DNA from: Blumeriella jaapii
Taxonomy: Eukaryota; Ascomycota; Leotiomycetes; Helotiales; Drepanopezizaceae
Assembly: GCA_009599575.1 (NCBI GenBank)
Contig: VWND01000028.1
Location: forward strand, 248,001-312,000
DNA: 64,000 bases
Direction of reading: 5' to 3'
This document shows positions 24,384 to 37,599 of the stretch, piece by piece (within the stretch, counting starts at the first letter, position 1; each line of letters begins with the position of its first letter). Made by a program: the position numbers and the translations under genes. The notes under the pieces were generated by a model. The model searched no databases, was not told the DNA's origin, and saw only the letters and a program-made list of their open reading frames with translations.

Positions 24384-27300
24384 ATGTACCGACACGATGA
24401 AGCCGCGAGAAGGGACAGCGAGGCCCAGGCGACTCGAACCCCCTTCGACCTCACATCTCCTTCTTCGTCGCAACCCGAATTGCGGGCGCCCTTCTCTCCT
24501 CCCAAGAGCTCGGTGCATCAGTTCGACAATCCCTATCACCCGCCCACGACGGCGCCGTTGCCCACACTTCCCCCTCCGCCAGCGTCACCCCGAGCTTTGA
24601 CGGCGGCACTGGCCTACCCAAGCGCGCGAGACAAAGCGACGACGAGCAATTACTACGATCCAACCTCCGACTCGAGCGAGAGAAGGCCGCCCGAGACTGC
24701 ACCTGCTGCGTGGCATGAAGGGCAGATGCAGACCACGCCTCCGGTGAGCAGCGAACCCTTCCAGAGGCACTCGCCGCGACTCTACGGTGCAGACACCATC
24801 CGTACAGGACGCCCTGGCTAACCTCACCACGCTGGCTAGACTCGAGAACCTTTCCCCTATCCCCCACAGACACCTTCTACAACAACAGCAACAGCAACAA
24901 CAACAACGGCTCCTACGCAACGCCAGCCGCCCCATCCTATCCTCCTCAATCGCCTGGCGCGCATGCCCATCCACGCCGCTCCTCCCTCACGCAGTCGCCG
25001 GAGAAGGCCACGATGGCTTCCCCGAATCCGGGCCAGAATGGGGCTGTGATGGGGAGTCCGGTCGTCGCTTCACTCCCGGTCGCGACGGTGGCGGTGCGTC
25101 ACTCCTGTCCTACACGCTCTATCCATTCACATCTAACGTGGCAGCACTAGACACCGAGCCGGCCAGCAGACCCCATGGCCATGTCCAGCATCCTGTCGAA
25201 CGCGGAGCCTTCACCTACCAAACCAACCCCGACGCCCAGCGTGGCCAAATCCCGCAAACCGCCACGGCAAAGCATTGCCGCCATGGCGGACCCGATCACG
25301 GCATCCCGGGACAGCTCCCGCCAGTCGTCCGCGGCCCCGAACCCCACGCCCGTTTCGCGCGTGCCCGCCAAGAGGAAGGCAAACGGAGAACCCAAGAAGA
25401 GTCCGCCGAAGGGGAAGCAGCTGTTGACCAAGGAGGAGGAGAAGGACATCCAGGCGGCCATGGCCGTGATCGAGGCCGAGGCCGAAGAGCTCGAGATGGT
25501 CGATGCCGAGAGCCACAAGACGCTGTACAAGAAACGCGTCCTGAAGCGGAAGCTGGAACTCGAGGCGACGGAGATGGTCAAGTCGAAGCAGCGGAGAACA
25601 CACTGGGGGACCAAGGAAAGCCAGAAGTTCGAGCGCCACGCTCGGCTCGGCGAGGAACGATACAAGGCCTTGCACCACGACGCGGCCGTCTCGGCCGTCC
25701 AGGAGAAGGAGATTGCGGCCGAGAAGGAGCGCAAGAAGGATATGCAGCGAAAGCGTCGCCGGGAGAAGACGGTGGCGACGAACATCGAGCAGAAGGAGGC
25801 TGCGATCGCCAAGGCCCAGGCCGCTACCGACGAGCAGGAGAGGATGAAGTTCTACCGGGATGCGCAGCGCGCAGAGAAAAAGGCCCAGCAGACACGGCTG
25901 ATCCTGGCCCGCGGCGACAATCCCGGGACCGACCTGCGGGCCGTCTCCCCTCTGGAGCCGAATCTCCTGGGGGGGGTCATGTCCACATTCACCGCGGGCG
26001 AGCCCGAACCGAAGCCCAAGTCGAAGCGGCGCGGTGGAGCCTGGCTGCGCAAGCCCAAGGAGCAGAAGCAAGCCGAAGGAGGCGGCGGAGGCGGCGCAGG
26101 CGGCGATTGATGCGGGCGAAGAACCGGCACCCCCGCCGGTGCGCGAAGAGCCCAAGATCCGACTCAAGATCCACAACCGAGAGCCGAAGGAGCCTCGAGA
26201 TGAATCCCCGATGTCTCTCGGGTCATTCGAGCCGTACGTCTCCAAGGGATACAACCAGATTTACGACCAGATCTGGCGAGACCTGGCCCGCAAGGACGTC
26301 AACAAGACCCACAAGACGGCCATGGAATCCCACTTGACCAAGCTGTCGAACTGGAAGAAGACGGCGATCTTGGCGTCGAAGGAAGCGAAACGATGGCAGC
26401 TCAAGACCAACAAGGGCACGAAAGACCTGCAGGCCCGAGCCAAGCGTGTCATGCGTGAGATGATGTCGTTTTGGAAGCGCAACGAGCGTGAGGAACGTGA
26501 TACGCGACGGGCGGCAGAACGGGCCGAGATTGAGAATGCGAAGAAGGCCGAGGCGGATCGCGAAGCCAACCGGCAGAAGCGGAAGCTCAACTTCCTGATC
26601 TCGCAAACGGAACTCTACTCGCATTTCATCGGCAAGAAGATCAAGACGGACGAGGTGGAACGGTCGACGGACCATCCCGACGTAGCCGTTCCCGACAAGG
26701 GCGCCCACGCGCCATCCGTCGACGTACCGGAACCCGTCGATGGTCCCGCGCCTGCCAAGGTCACGAACTTCGAGGACCTGGACTTTGACGCGGATGATGA
26801 CGCCGTTCTCAAGGCGGCCGCGATGGCCAACGCCCAGAATGCCATACAGGAGGCTCAGAACAAGGCTCGGGCATTCAACAAGCCGGATGAGGGTCCGGCG
26901 ATGGACGAGGAGGGGGAGTTGAACTTTCAAAATCCGGCGGGGATGGGGGATGTGGACATCGAGCAGCCGAGAATGCTCAATGCGCAGCTTAAGGAGTACC
27001 AACTCAAGGGTCTCAACTGGCTCGTGAACCTGTACGAACAGGGCATCAACGGCATCTTGGCGGATGAGATGGGCCTGGGAAAGACGGTTCAGTCGATCTC
27101 GGTCATGGCATACCTGGCGGAGAAGCACGGCATCTGGGGTCCGTTCCTGGTCGTGGCGCCGGCCTCGACGCTTCACAACTGGCAGCAGGAAATCACCAAG
27201 TTCGTGCCGACGCTCAAGGTCCTGCCCTACTGGGGTACCGCGGCCGATCGAAAGGTTCTGCGGAAGTTCTGGGACCGCAAGCACATCACCTACACCCAGG

Positions 27301-29689
27301 ATGCCCCGTTCCACGTTCTCGTCACCTCTTACCAGCTGGTCGTTTCAGACGTCGCCTACTTTCAGAAGATGAAGTGGCAGTACATGATCCTGGACGAGGC
27401 GCAAGCCATCAAGAGCTCGTCTAGTTCGCGCTGGAAGAGTTTGCTTGGCTTCCACTGCCGCAATCGACTCTTGCTCACCGGTACGCCCATTCAAAACAAC
27501 ATGCAAGAATTGTGGGCTCTGCTGCATTTTATCATGCCTAGCCTGTTTGACTCTCACGACGAGTTCAGCGAGTGGTTCTCCAAGGATATCGAGAGCCACG
27601 CGCAGAGCAACACCAAGCTCAACGAAGATCAGTTGAAGCGTCTGCACATGATCCTGAAGCCTTTCATGCTTCGTCGTGTCAAGAAGCACGTCCAGAAGGA
27701 GTTGGGGGACAAGATTGAGCTCGATATCTTTTGCGATCTTACCTACCGTCAACGCGCGTACTATGGCAACCTCCGCAACCAAATCAGCATCATGGATCTC
27801 ATTGAAAAGGCCACGGTCGGTGACGACAACGATACTGGTACTCTGATGAACCTGGTGATGCAATTTCGAAAGGTCTGCAACCATCCTGACCTGTTTGAGC
27901 GTGCCGAGACGACGTCGCCGCTCTCCTTCGGACACTTTGCCGAGACGGCATCCTTCATGCGCGAGGGCGCGATGGTCAACGTGGCGTACTCGAGTCGGAA
28001 CTTGATTGAGTACGAGTTGCCTCGTCTGGTCTGGCGCGAAGGGGGTAGACTGGAAATGCCTGGGAAGGACAACGCCCAGGCTGGTTTCAAGGGGAAATAC
28101 CTGCACCAGCTGATGAATGTCTTCGCCCCCGAGCACATCCATGAGACCTCAAAGGGAAGTGAGGCATTCTCGTTCCTCCGATTCGCCGACACGTCGGTTG
28201 AGGAGGCATCCAAGGCTGCTCGCACCGGCGTCTTCCCTCGAGCTGTGGACCTCGCCAAGAAGCCTCGCCGACTGGGCCCCATGAGCGTCGTTTACGAGGA
28301 GAACCTGAACTTCACCCCCGTTCACGCAATGCTTAACATCGTTGACCGCAACGATCGCAAGTCCCTGGCGGAAGTGACAACCGAAGGCTACCTCAGCAAG
28401 CTCTTCAATGTGGCCACGGATGCCTTTACTGCGTCTGGCTTGGGTCGTCTGGAACAATGCGGTCGATCAGCGGCCACGGCACCACCGATTGAGGTCTTCT
28501 GCGCCAGCCGAGGTGCCGTGATTGAGAAGGAGAACACGATGTTCAACATCCCAGTTCGCCGGGCTCTCTATGGACCATCGCCAGTTGAAGAGAAGGCCTT
28601 GATCGCGGCCAAGATCCCCGTTGCTTTCTGGCCCCCGGAACCGATGTTACCTGCGCCAACTTCAGAGAAGCAACGCTTCACCAACATCCTCGTGCCCTCT
28701 ATGCGTCGTTTCGTGACCGACTCGGGCAAACTTGCCAAGCTCGACGAGCTTCTATTTAAGCTGAAGGAGGGCGGCCACCGCGTTCTGCTTTACTTCCAAA
28801 TGACCCGCATGATCGATCTCATGGAGGAGTATCTCACGTACCGGAACTACAAGTACTGCCGTCTCGATGGATCGACCAAGCTGGAGGATCGTCGTGACAC
28901 GGTGCACGATTTCCAGACCCGCCCCGAGATCTTCATCTTCCTGCTCAGCACTCGCGCCGGAGGTCTCGGTATCAACCTGACGAGTGCCGACACGGTCATC
29001 TTCTACGACTCGGATTGGAACCCTACCATCGACTCTCAAGCCATGGACCGCGCGCATCGTCTCGGCCAGACGCGCCAAGTCACCGTGTACCGCATGATCA
29101 CGCGCGGCACGATTGAGGAGCGGATTCGCAAGCGAGCTCTCCAGAAGGAAGAAGTGCAGAAGGTGGTCATGACGGGTGGCGCCGGTGGCGGCGTGGACTT
29201 CAACACGAGGAGCAAGGAGAATCGCACGAAGGACATTGCCATGTGGCTCGTGGACGACGAGGAGGCCGCGGAAATTGAGCGCAAGGAGAGGGAGATCGCG
29301 GAGGAGGAGGCGAGGGCGCCGCCGGAGAAGAAGAAGGGGAGGAGGAAGGGGAAGAAGAGTGAGGGGAGTGGGGGAGGGAGTTTGGAGGATTTGTATCACG
29401 AAGGTATGTTTCACTCTCTTCATTTTCCTTTCCGTGCCCACCCACGGTCAAGATTGAGCGAGATTGGTCGCGGAGGAATTGTCGGCTAACTGGCTATGAA
29501 ACAGGTGAAGGCCATTTCGACGACGGCTCCAACCGCCCGTCTGGCGCAGCGACGCCTGTTGGCGCCGCGGATGGTGACGGTGGCAAGAAGGGCAAGAAGC
29601 CGCGGAAGACGAGCGCGAAGAAGGCCAAGACGGCGAAGCAACGGCTGGCGATGGCTGATGGAGATGTGGATATGGACATGGGGGGATGA
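24384..29689 (+). CDS. INO80: INO80 chromatin-remodeling ATPase (with apparent +1 frameshift)
   Basis: Four exons: 24384-24786, 24870-25093, 25151-29403 and 29505-29689, with introns of 83, 57 and 101 bp. The total of 5065 coding bases is one too many, because the frame shifts by +1 within exon 3 at about 26040-26075. Allowing for that, the protein is about 1687 residues, normal for fungal Ino80. The N-terminus is Ser/Pro/Asn-rich. A long charged coiled region follows, then the DBINO domain (about 26230-26660). The Snf2 ATPase has motif I DEMGLGKT (near 27063), motif II DEAQ (near 27393), [11 protein letters not shown] (near 27470) and, after the large insert typical of INO80, motifs V-VI ([19 protein letters not shown], near 29020). 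A lysine-rich tail ends the protein. It is the catalytic subunit of the nuclear INO80 complex, which moves nucleosomes and handles H2A.Z. Confidence 0.93.
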
Positions 29690-32600
29690 GGGATCGAGGG
29701 GATGACAAAAAACAGTGTCTCATTCTTTCCTTTGGTTCCGGGGGGCGGTTTTCTGCGGGGGGGGGGATAGGGCTTAGATGGAGGGAGGGGAGGGAGGGGA
29801 GTTGTTTGTTCGGATAATACCGATAGATGTGGTGCCTTGTGGGCTTGTAGGGGAAGGGCTAATTTTTTTTTTTCTTCTTTCTTTCTGGAGAACGAGGGAT
29901 GGAAGGGGGGGAGTGGGGTGTGTAGATTGCGAAGTGATGGCAGGGTGGTGCGGATCGATCATGCGAAAGAAAAAGAAAAGAGAAGAAAAGAACAAGCTTT
30001 CCTTGTTTTTTTTTTTTATTTTCTTTTTTTTTTTCTCTTTTTTTCTCTTTTTTTTTTTTAAAGCTGCTTTTGGATGGATGGATAGTGAGATGGACATTGA
30101 TGGGAATGGATATTGACGGGAATGGATAGAGAGGGAGAGGGAAAAGTCGAGACGAAAGATGCAGTAGAAGAAAAGATGATAGTCAGTACTGTATGAGTAT
30201 AGGTATGTACATAGGTATGTACCTACCTTATGTATTTGTATTTTTAATATCTGTACTTTGTCTCACAACATCTAGCACGTGATCTATTTATTACAAGATG
30301 CTTCTAATTAATATTATGCTTAATATCATCCTCGGCTCTTCAAGTTGATTAATCATGCAGCTATTGTAGAATGCAATTTAATCGTTATTATCATCTGAGA
30401 GTTATTAATATATATATATATATATTTTTTTTTGATAATTGTAGATGATGTTGGACTTTGGTTTGTGGTTTTGTGATTGTTTGTATGATGGGTGTTAAAC
30501 CAACTGTGGAGTATGCTTTTACTGCTTTTATCATGTAGGTGTGTAACATGGAATGCCCGTGGCTTTTTTAGATATAGATGGTATTCAACTGGTTTTTTGG
30601 TATTTATATGCTGTTTTATTTTGATGCCTTGATCGTGATCTCTTTTTCACAGACACGAGCTTTTCTCTACTGCGTACGGCATAGTTGTATTTGTATTTGT
30701 ATTTGTATCATGAGGTTTTCTGTTTTTGCCTTTTTTTTTTTTTTGTGTGAGAGGGGGTGAGGGAGGGGGGGGAGAGGGGAGGGGGGGTGATTGATCATCT
30801 TGCGGATCTGTATGTTTGTTTGTATGGATGGATGGATGGATGGATGGATGGATGGATGGATGGATGGATGGATGGATGGATGGCATTTAATTCTTTGGGA
30901 AAGAAGGAACGAGCGGTTGTGCGAGCTGGTTCGCTATATAGCTGTGTAAGTGGATTGGGAGGACAATTGCAGGGGGGGTACGAGAGAAGCTTGGTTGTGG
31001 GTGGAGCTCGCAGGTACGTTTACGGGCGTGGTGAGTTGGTTGGCTGGTTGGTGTGGTTACGTTGAGAAACTTGGTGGGTTGTCAAGTAGCGGAAGGGGGG
31101 GTGGCTTGTTTGTTTGGCTTTGGCTTTTGGGTCATGGAGACTGTGGAACGTGGAATGTGGAATTGGACTGAAGGGGTTTTTTTTAAGGGCTGGTTCTTTT
31201 CTGCTGGTGGGGAAATTTGGGATTGGCATTGTACAAGGCGGTTTGGTTTGGGTGTGTTTTTTGATGGCGAAGCAGGGAGGGGGGGTTGGAAGAGGATGGG
31301 AGAGGGGATAGGAAGAGGGGAGAGGAAGAGGAGAGAGGAAGAGAAGATAGGAAGAGAAAGGAGGAAATTAAATCTTGAGATGGGGGGTTTTTTGGAGCAG
31401 GGAATGGAGGGAGAGGGGGGGGGGCTGTTGGAAGGGGTGGGAATATGGTTTCTTGGATATTTAAAATAAAGTATGAAATTTGAATTATGAAATATGAAAC
31501 ATGGAACTTGGATGGAAAAATGAAATTTGGACAAATGAAAATTAAATACATTATAAAAGGTATAAGAGATGTAAAGCAAAATGTGAAATATGAAACAGAA
31601 AGATTGAATATGGAACACGGAAGGAACGTGGAAGTAAACGAATAGTTGGACGGCCGAATAGGGTCCAAGGGTGTTGGAATAACCTGTAAGGTGGGTGGTA
31701 GTTAGGAAGGTACTGTGGTTAGGTAGGTTAATAAATGAGTAGGTGTGCAAGTACTATTCACTGGTTTATCAGGTTCAATTTACAGTAGGTAAATGCTTAG
31801 AAAATTTGATTTTAAATTAAATATTGTTGGTACACAAAAAAAAAATTGGTTTCGGATAGTTTTTTCTCAATCACAAGAAAGAATTGTGGAGTATATAGCT
31901 TGACAATATGTATTGGGCAAGTGTGTTTTACAAGCAGCGGTGGTTGTTCATCTTGTTATCCAAAAAATCTGATGGTTTTTTCTTTTAGCTGCATGGCAAT
32001 AAATATTGATTTCAAAAACACAATTCTGGACGTAAAAAATAAGCAATGAACGAGAAGAACTAAGAGAATCTAACCTTAGTACAAATCTGACCAATGACAT
32101 TTATGAAATAATGCGTGACTAGAACCTTCCTTGCTTTCAAGCATTGCAAGGTAGGTACAGTGAACAACACTTCGGACCCTAACGTGCAAAAAAAAAAAGC
32201 CGCGCGTAACAAACAAGCCGTAAGATAGAAGTACCGATTGAAATGCTGGCGTAGCGTTGTTGAAAAGGACCGGGCACTTGTAGTTCAATTGAAGAAGGGC
32301 GACGAGCCTATGAGAGCTAGTGAAAGAGGGCTAATTTGGGTTGCGTGTTGTATTTTGAGGTTACGTGGTGGATTTGTAGCCAAGAAGATCAATCTTCCGA
32401 TTTTTATTTAGAAAAGTAGATTTTGTCTCCAGTGCATGTTTTTGTTTTTTTGCGTGCGTTAGATTGTTGCGGTTTCTTTTATATTGTGCGGAAGGTACGG
32501 GAGCGCGGCTATGTCGGGGTCGGCTACGTTGTGAGACTTAGCGTCGAGCTCCACTTTCCCGTTTGCAGAATTAAAACTTTTACGTAGTTCATTTCTTTCT

Positions 32601-35376
32601 TTTTCTCTCTCTCTTTTTTTCATTTCTTCGTCTTTTCTGTTTACGGTTTAGCATGGTCTTAGGATTACAATACAATATTACTTCGGCTGCCGTCACACGT
32701 TGCACCCTCCCTTCTACTGATCTCCACGGATTTCCGGGTTTTATACGTTCGTACTAACAAATTCGAACCGTGTTTTATAACGCAAAGCAATGCATTGGAG
32801 ATTAAAGTCGGAACTAAACTTTTTCATATCTAATCGTGTTTGAAAATCACGTGGGCTTACGGTATTGATTTTAGAAGAAATAATCACAAGATATTGTCAC
32901 AATGATCTCGGATAAACGGTTACGTACACGTGTAACACAAGAGTATCAAAATATAACAGTAGTATCTGCATATCTCATCGATCCCGTCAACATCGTTTAG
33001 GCAAGATCTATCTGCTATAGAAAAGTTCTCAGGCATAGCCGCCGCTTCGCCACGTATCTTTGTCCATTTTTACGGGCTCTATCACTTGACAATTACTACT
33101 GATCGTGGCGTCCCAAATGAGCTTCGTCTTACTTATTGTAGAAAGAAATCTCTTTTTTAATTCGCGAGAAAAAGAAATAGACAGAACGAATAGTTTTTGA
33201 GACAGCCCCATAATTGAGAATAAACTTGTCGTGGCGTGCAGCAGCCGCCTCTGACCCCGATTGATTCATCTAAAAATTGCTCTGATTAATCGCGGTTGAA
33301 TCAACAGCTATGTTTTGTTTAACTAGATCCTCTTGGGATGATTTTTGAACATCCCATAAGTAGACGGTATCATTTTGGAGAACTGTATTCGTACGGTGGA
33401 CCTACGGATGGTTTTACGATGATTTAGACTTAACGGTCAAACAAACGTTCACCTCAACTTATCAAAACTTACTATTACAATGGTTCGTACCTGCCACGAT
33501 GATCAGAGGGTGCCAGGACCCGAAGAGGAAAAGCTTTCATTCGAGTACTGAATCTTGGAGAACTATCTGGGCACGAGGGAGCCGCGTGGCTACCATTTTC
33601 GGGGCCACCCGGTGTGTCTGACATCTGGCACATCTGGCAAGGCAGGCTCGCTTACTTCGTTATCTTGGTGGGCTAGTACAGCCTGGTGTACGCTCCGGTG
33701 TACCCCTCTTACAAAACTCTACTGGAACGACGAGATGTCAAAAAATCGGGAAGAGATCAGGGCTGTTTTTCGCTATTCTAACGAACATACAGCAAATCTT
33801 TTCGGTATGAATACAATGTTTATTCTTGGAAATATTCACAGTCGGACTATACTAATGATAATAACGTCGTTGTTCTTGTTCACTAAAAACCAAGATTCGC
33901 CATTTTAAAAGTTTTCCTTCAGAACCCAGATCGAGCGCCAGCCAAATTAAGCGAGCCCTACTCAACTTAAAGGTTATATTGTAAGTCTAATCGCTATCAC
34001 AATTCTCGAGACAAAAGCCATTACTGCAAAGATAAATACCACAGTCTTTGCGATCGAAGATCTGTAGTCGTAGTCTCGGCCATGGTGTAGTGATTCTGAA
34101 AAAGTCAGATTGATACCGCTAACAAGGTTTTTTTTTTTTTTGAAGTTTTGAAGTTTCGAAGTATCGAAGTTTCGAAGTTTTGAGTTCTATCGAGGGCTGA
34201 GAATTTTAGAAAATAGCACCACCACCACAGGGTCAGCCCTTGTACAGTAGCGCGGTGCTTCTTTCTGGGTTTTGAGATGACAAGGTAATAAAGCCCGAAG
34301 CTGATTCGCCAACGCTTTTGAACGAACCCCAACTCCACAACTCAAATCGGCACCGAGTCAATTGATGTAGCAAAAGTGAATCTGTCGATGCCCGAGTAAT
34401 CAGCGCGTTAAGTAGGCTACCCGCGGTTTGTTTATACTATCAAAACTGCCCCAATTGATTTGACAACATGACCAAACAACTGATTAAAGACCGAGTTGAA
34501 GCCGACAGTGTGCGAGGTGGACCGGCTGTTTAAATGTTAGCCGTCACAGCATTTCTCGTGTAACCCGGATACCCTGTTGTCTTAAAAGCCGACTTCACTT
34601 CCCGCCAGACATGCTATCAACACTAAGAAAGAGTTAGATATCCCCGCTCTTACTTATTGAGCGAGATGCGTGGTTGTTCTTGCTTATCTACCATCAACAC
34701 CTATCCGTCCGGCTGCCTGGTCCACAGTCCTTACTCGTAGACACACAAAGCACCTTGATATGTCCCTACCGCTCTGAGCGGTGGACCCGGAAGTTCGACG
34801 GTATCACGTCGTCTGGAAGGATACAAGGAAGCGAGCACGCAGTTTCTTTCTTGCCTAGCTTATCTTACCCTAGCATACCGACCACTTGCCGAGGAAGGCA
34901 ATCAGTCTACTTCTTTACTACAAGCAGTAAAAGACCGAGGATATGTCCGTCTGGATGAATGCAACCGGTCACAGATTTTTTGTCTCCTCATGCTGTAGCG
35001 ATATTGGGTCCACCTTCCAGTTTTGATTCGATAGGGGCTCGTATAACACGCTAATCCCAGTGTTTCGGCACAAAATCTTGGAATCCTTGAACTCTATGGG
35101 ATCAAGATTCGGCCAAATACGTTGCATGGGGATGGCCATTCACACAACTTGGCGTTGGACTATGAATTACTTAAACGGACATTTCTAGCCCAGATCCCGT
35201 ACCTTCCGCACAGAACCAGAGGAACCGTAGTCACTTATCTTCATCACCCTCACCGGACTTTTTTGTGCCCTACCTGTGCCAACACTTACACACTTTTGTT
35301 CGTCACCCTCACTTTCGCACTACGCAACATACAAGCAATCTACGCAACTAGATCAACAGCCAGAGGATAGTTAGCC
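29690..35376. other. Long gene-poor region with low-complexity DNA
   Basis: The part 29750-31450 has strong strand asymmetry: pyrimidine runs near 30000-30060, and G-rich runs near 30745-30790 and 31060-31430. A run of TGAAAT/GGAAC-like words fills about 31465-31640. A degenerate ~9-bp GAAGTTTC-type repeat sits at about 34140-34185. Around 33540-33770 one + frame reads a coding-like peptide (SDIWHIWQGRLAYFVILVG, then a stop, then YSLVYAPVYPSYKTLLERRD), perhaps a scrap of a decayed membrane protein. No intact gene is supported. Confidence 0.5.
30824..30883. repeat. (ATGG)n tetranucleotide microsatellite
   Basis: About 15 uninterrupted ATGG units in a gene-poor region. It is likely to be length-polymorphic between strains. 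Confidence 0.95.
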
Positions 35377-36988
35377 ATGGTCCCTGCACTGCCTCCCAAC
35401 TATGATGTCCTCATCATCGGGGCCGGCCTCGCCGGCATGTACTCTCTCATCAAGATGCGAGAGCTCGGCCTACGGGCCCTGGTGATCGAAGCTGGCAACG
35501 ATGTGGGCGGGGCCTGGTACTGGAACCGGTACCCGGGGGCATGCTTCGACTCCGAGAGCGTGTCGTACGGATTCTCCTTCTCGAAAGAGCTGCTCGAGGA
35601 GTGGAAGTGGGAAGAGGCCTACTCTCCACAGCCCAAGACGGAGAAGTATTGCCGCTTCGTCTGCGAGAAGTTTGACCTGCGCAAAGACATCAAGTTCGGG
35701 TTTCGGGTCAAGAGCGCGCGTTTCATGCCCGGGAGAAGGATCTGGGCGCTGTTCAATGAAAAGGGGGAGAGCTTCACGTCGAGATTCCTGATCACGGCTC
35801 TGGGGCCGTTGACGTCTCCTACCCTGCCGAATGTGCCCGGACTGAAGGATTTCAAAGGCCAATCATTCCATACTTCTCGATGGCCTGAGGGACTCGAACT
35901 AACGGGCAAGAAAGTGGCTGTTATGGGTACAGGATCTACGGGGATCCAGGTGATTCAGACTATCGCCCAGAAGGTAGGGCACCTGTCGGTGATTCAGCGT
36001 CAACCGAACTGGGCGAAACCACTTCACAATACAAAGATATCAGACGAGAAGATGGCCCAGATCCGGCTCCATTACCCAAAGATCTTTCAGCGCTGTATGG
36101 AAACCTCGAACGCCTTCATCCACGGTGAGATTGATGATCCGCGAAGGACAGTCGAGGTGCCGAAAGAGGAACGTGAAGCGTTTTGGGAAACGGTACTCGG
36201 AACCCGGATTCGGCTTGGTCTTCTCGAACTACAAAGATGTTCACACGGACAAGGAAGCCAACGACCTCCTCAGTGAGTTCATAGCCAACAAGATCCGCTC
36301 GCGGGTCCACGATCCCGTGTTGGCCGAGAAGCTGATCCCGAGGAACCACGGCGTGGCCACCAAGCGGCTGCCGCTCGAGAGTAACTACTTCGAGGTCTTC
36401 AATCAGCCCAACGTGGAGCTCGTCGACCTCAGGGACGCGCCGCTCGAGTGCGTCACGGAGAAGGGCATCCGGACGACAGAGAAGGAATACGAGTTCGACG
36501 TGATCATCTACGCGACGGGCTTCCATACCATCACGGGTGCCTTCGACGACATCGACTTCACGGGCGTCGGCGGCGTGAAACTGCGCGACATGTGGAAGGA
36601 CAGCCCGCGGACCTACCTGGGCATGACGGTGCCCGGCTTTCCCAACATGTTCATGATCATGGGTCCGCACCAGGCCATGGGCAATGTCCCACGCAGCATC
36701 GAGTACGCCGTGAATTGGGTCTCCCAGCTGCTGCAGACCTGCGTTTCCAAGAGCTTCACTTGGGTGGAGCCCACGGATGAGCAGGCGGATAAGTGGTTCG
36801 ACCATGTACAGGAATGCGCGAAGGGCATGCTGGCCAACGAGGTGGACTCTTGGATGACAGGGGTGAACACGAACGTGGCCGGCCGGCAGAAGCGTATTGT
36901 CATGCGATATTCGGGTGGCATCATTGTGTTTAGAGAGCACTGCGAGAAAGTGGCTGCGAATAGATACCGCGGGATGAGGCTGCTATGA
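35377..36988 (+). pseudogene. Baeyer-Villiger monooxygenase, interrupted by an apparent +1 frameshift
   Basis: Two overlapping open frames read one class B flavin monooxygenase of about 536 residues if a single base near 36190-36205 is ignored. The first part has the FAD Rossmann motif GAGLAG (15-20), the block GGAWYWNRYPGACFDSES, the BVMO fingerprint FKGQSFHTSRWP (159-170, fitting FxGxxxHxxxWP) and the NADPH Rossmann motif GTGSTG (184-189). The second part, in the +1 frame, starts with YSEPGFGLVFSNYKDV and has DVIIYATGF near the C-terminal third. Such enzymes insert oxygen next to a ketone using NADPH and O2, giving esters or lactones. Without correction the first frame stops at 36276, losing the second half of the enzyme. 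It could be a true pseudogene or a base-call error, since no other lesion is visible. No intron fits at the junction. Confidence 0.85.
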
Positions 36989-37599
36989 CCTACACGCGCA
37001 CACTCAGATGCGTGTACCGATTCTCTGAATTTTGCTTAGAGTTTGCTGTTGGCCAAAGATGTAAGGAAAGACATGCCACCCTGGGTAACTGTACACACAT
37101 CTTAGCATCCCATTACTGTCGTTCAAAATCAACTTTGAAATCTTGTGTTTGTTTCACCTGCCAGTTTAGACCTATGATCCATGCACCCATCAACGACAAG
37201 CAGTGTGAGAACATCGCTATGTTTAGTCCATACCGGTCTGACAATTGTTTTAATCTGGTCTGATTTATGTCATCACTCTAGTTCAAGTTCCGAATCACTC
37301 GCCGATTAATCTCGGTGTATAGCTGTCAAGTGTGGTGATAATCGCACTAGCAGAGCTTCCCTTGATCATGACAGCCGTTGTCTCATTTGAGTAATACATC
37401 AACGTGAGGTAGTTATGAGGTGTATATTAGGTTTGACCCCCACATGAGCAAGCCCTTCTTTTGACTTCGAAACAATACTTTGTGCAGCGTGACATGCTCG
37501 ACATCAACCAAAGGTGTTGTTATCGCTTGAACCTTGAGTCCTCGAACCTGCTTAAACCTCGTATACGACGTCCGTAATTTTGAATGCAATCACATGTAA

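Noticed and set aside
26034..26110. A small intron instead of a frameshift in INO80
   Set aside because: The only GT...AG pairs between the two conserved peptides would give an intron near 30 bp, below the sizes seen elsewhere in the window.
33480..33780. Possible membrane-protein remnant
   Set aside because: One short stop-broken frame, no family recognised and no splice structure; kept only as a note in the gap entry.
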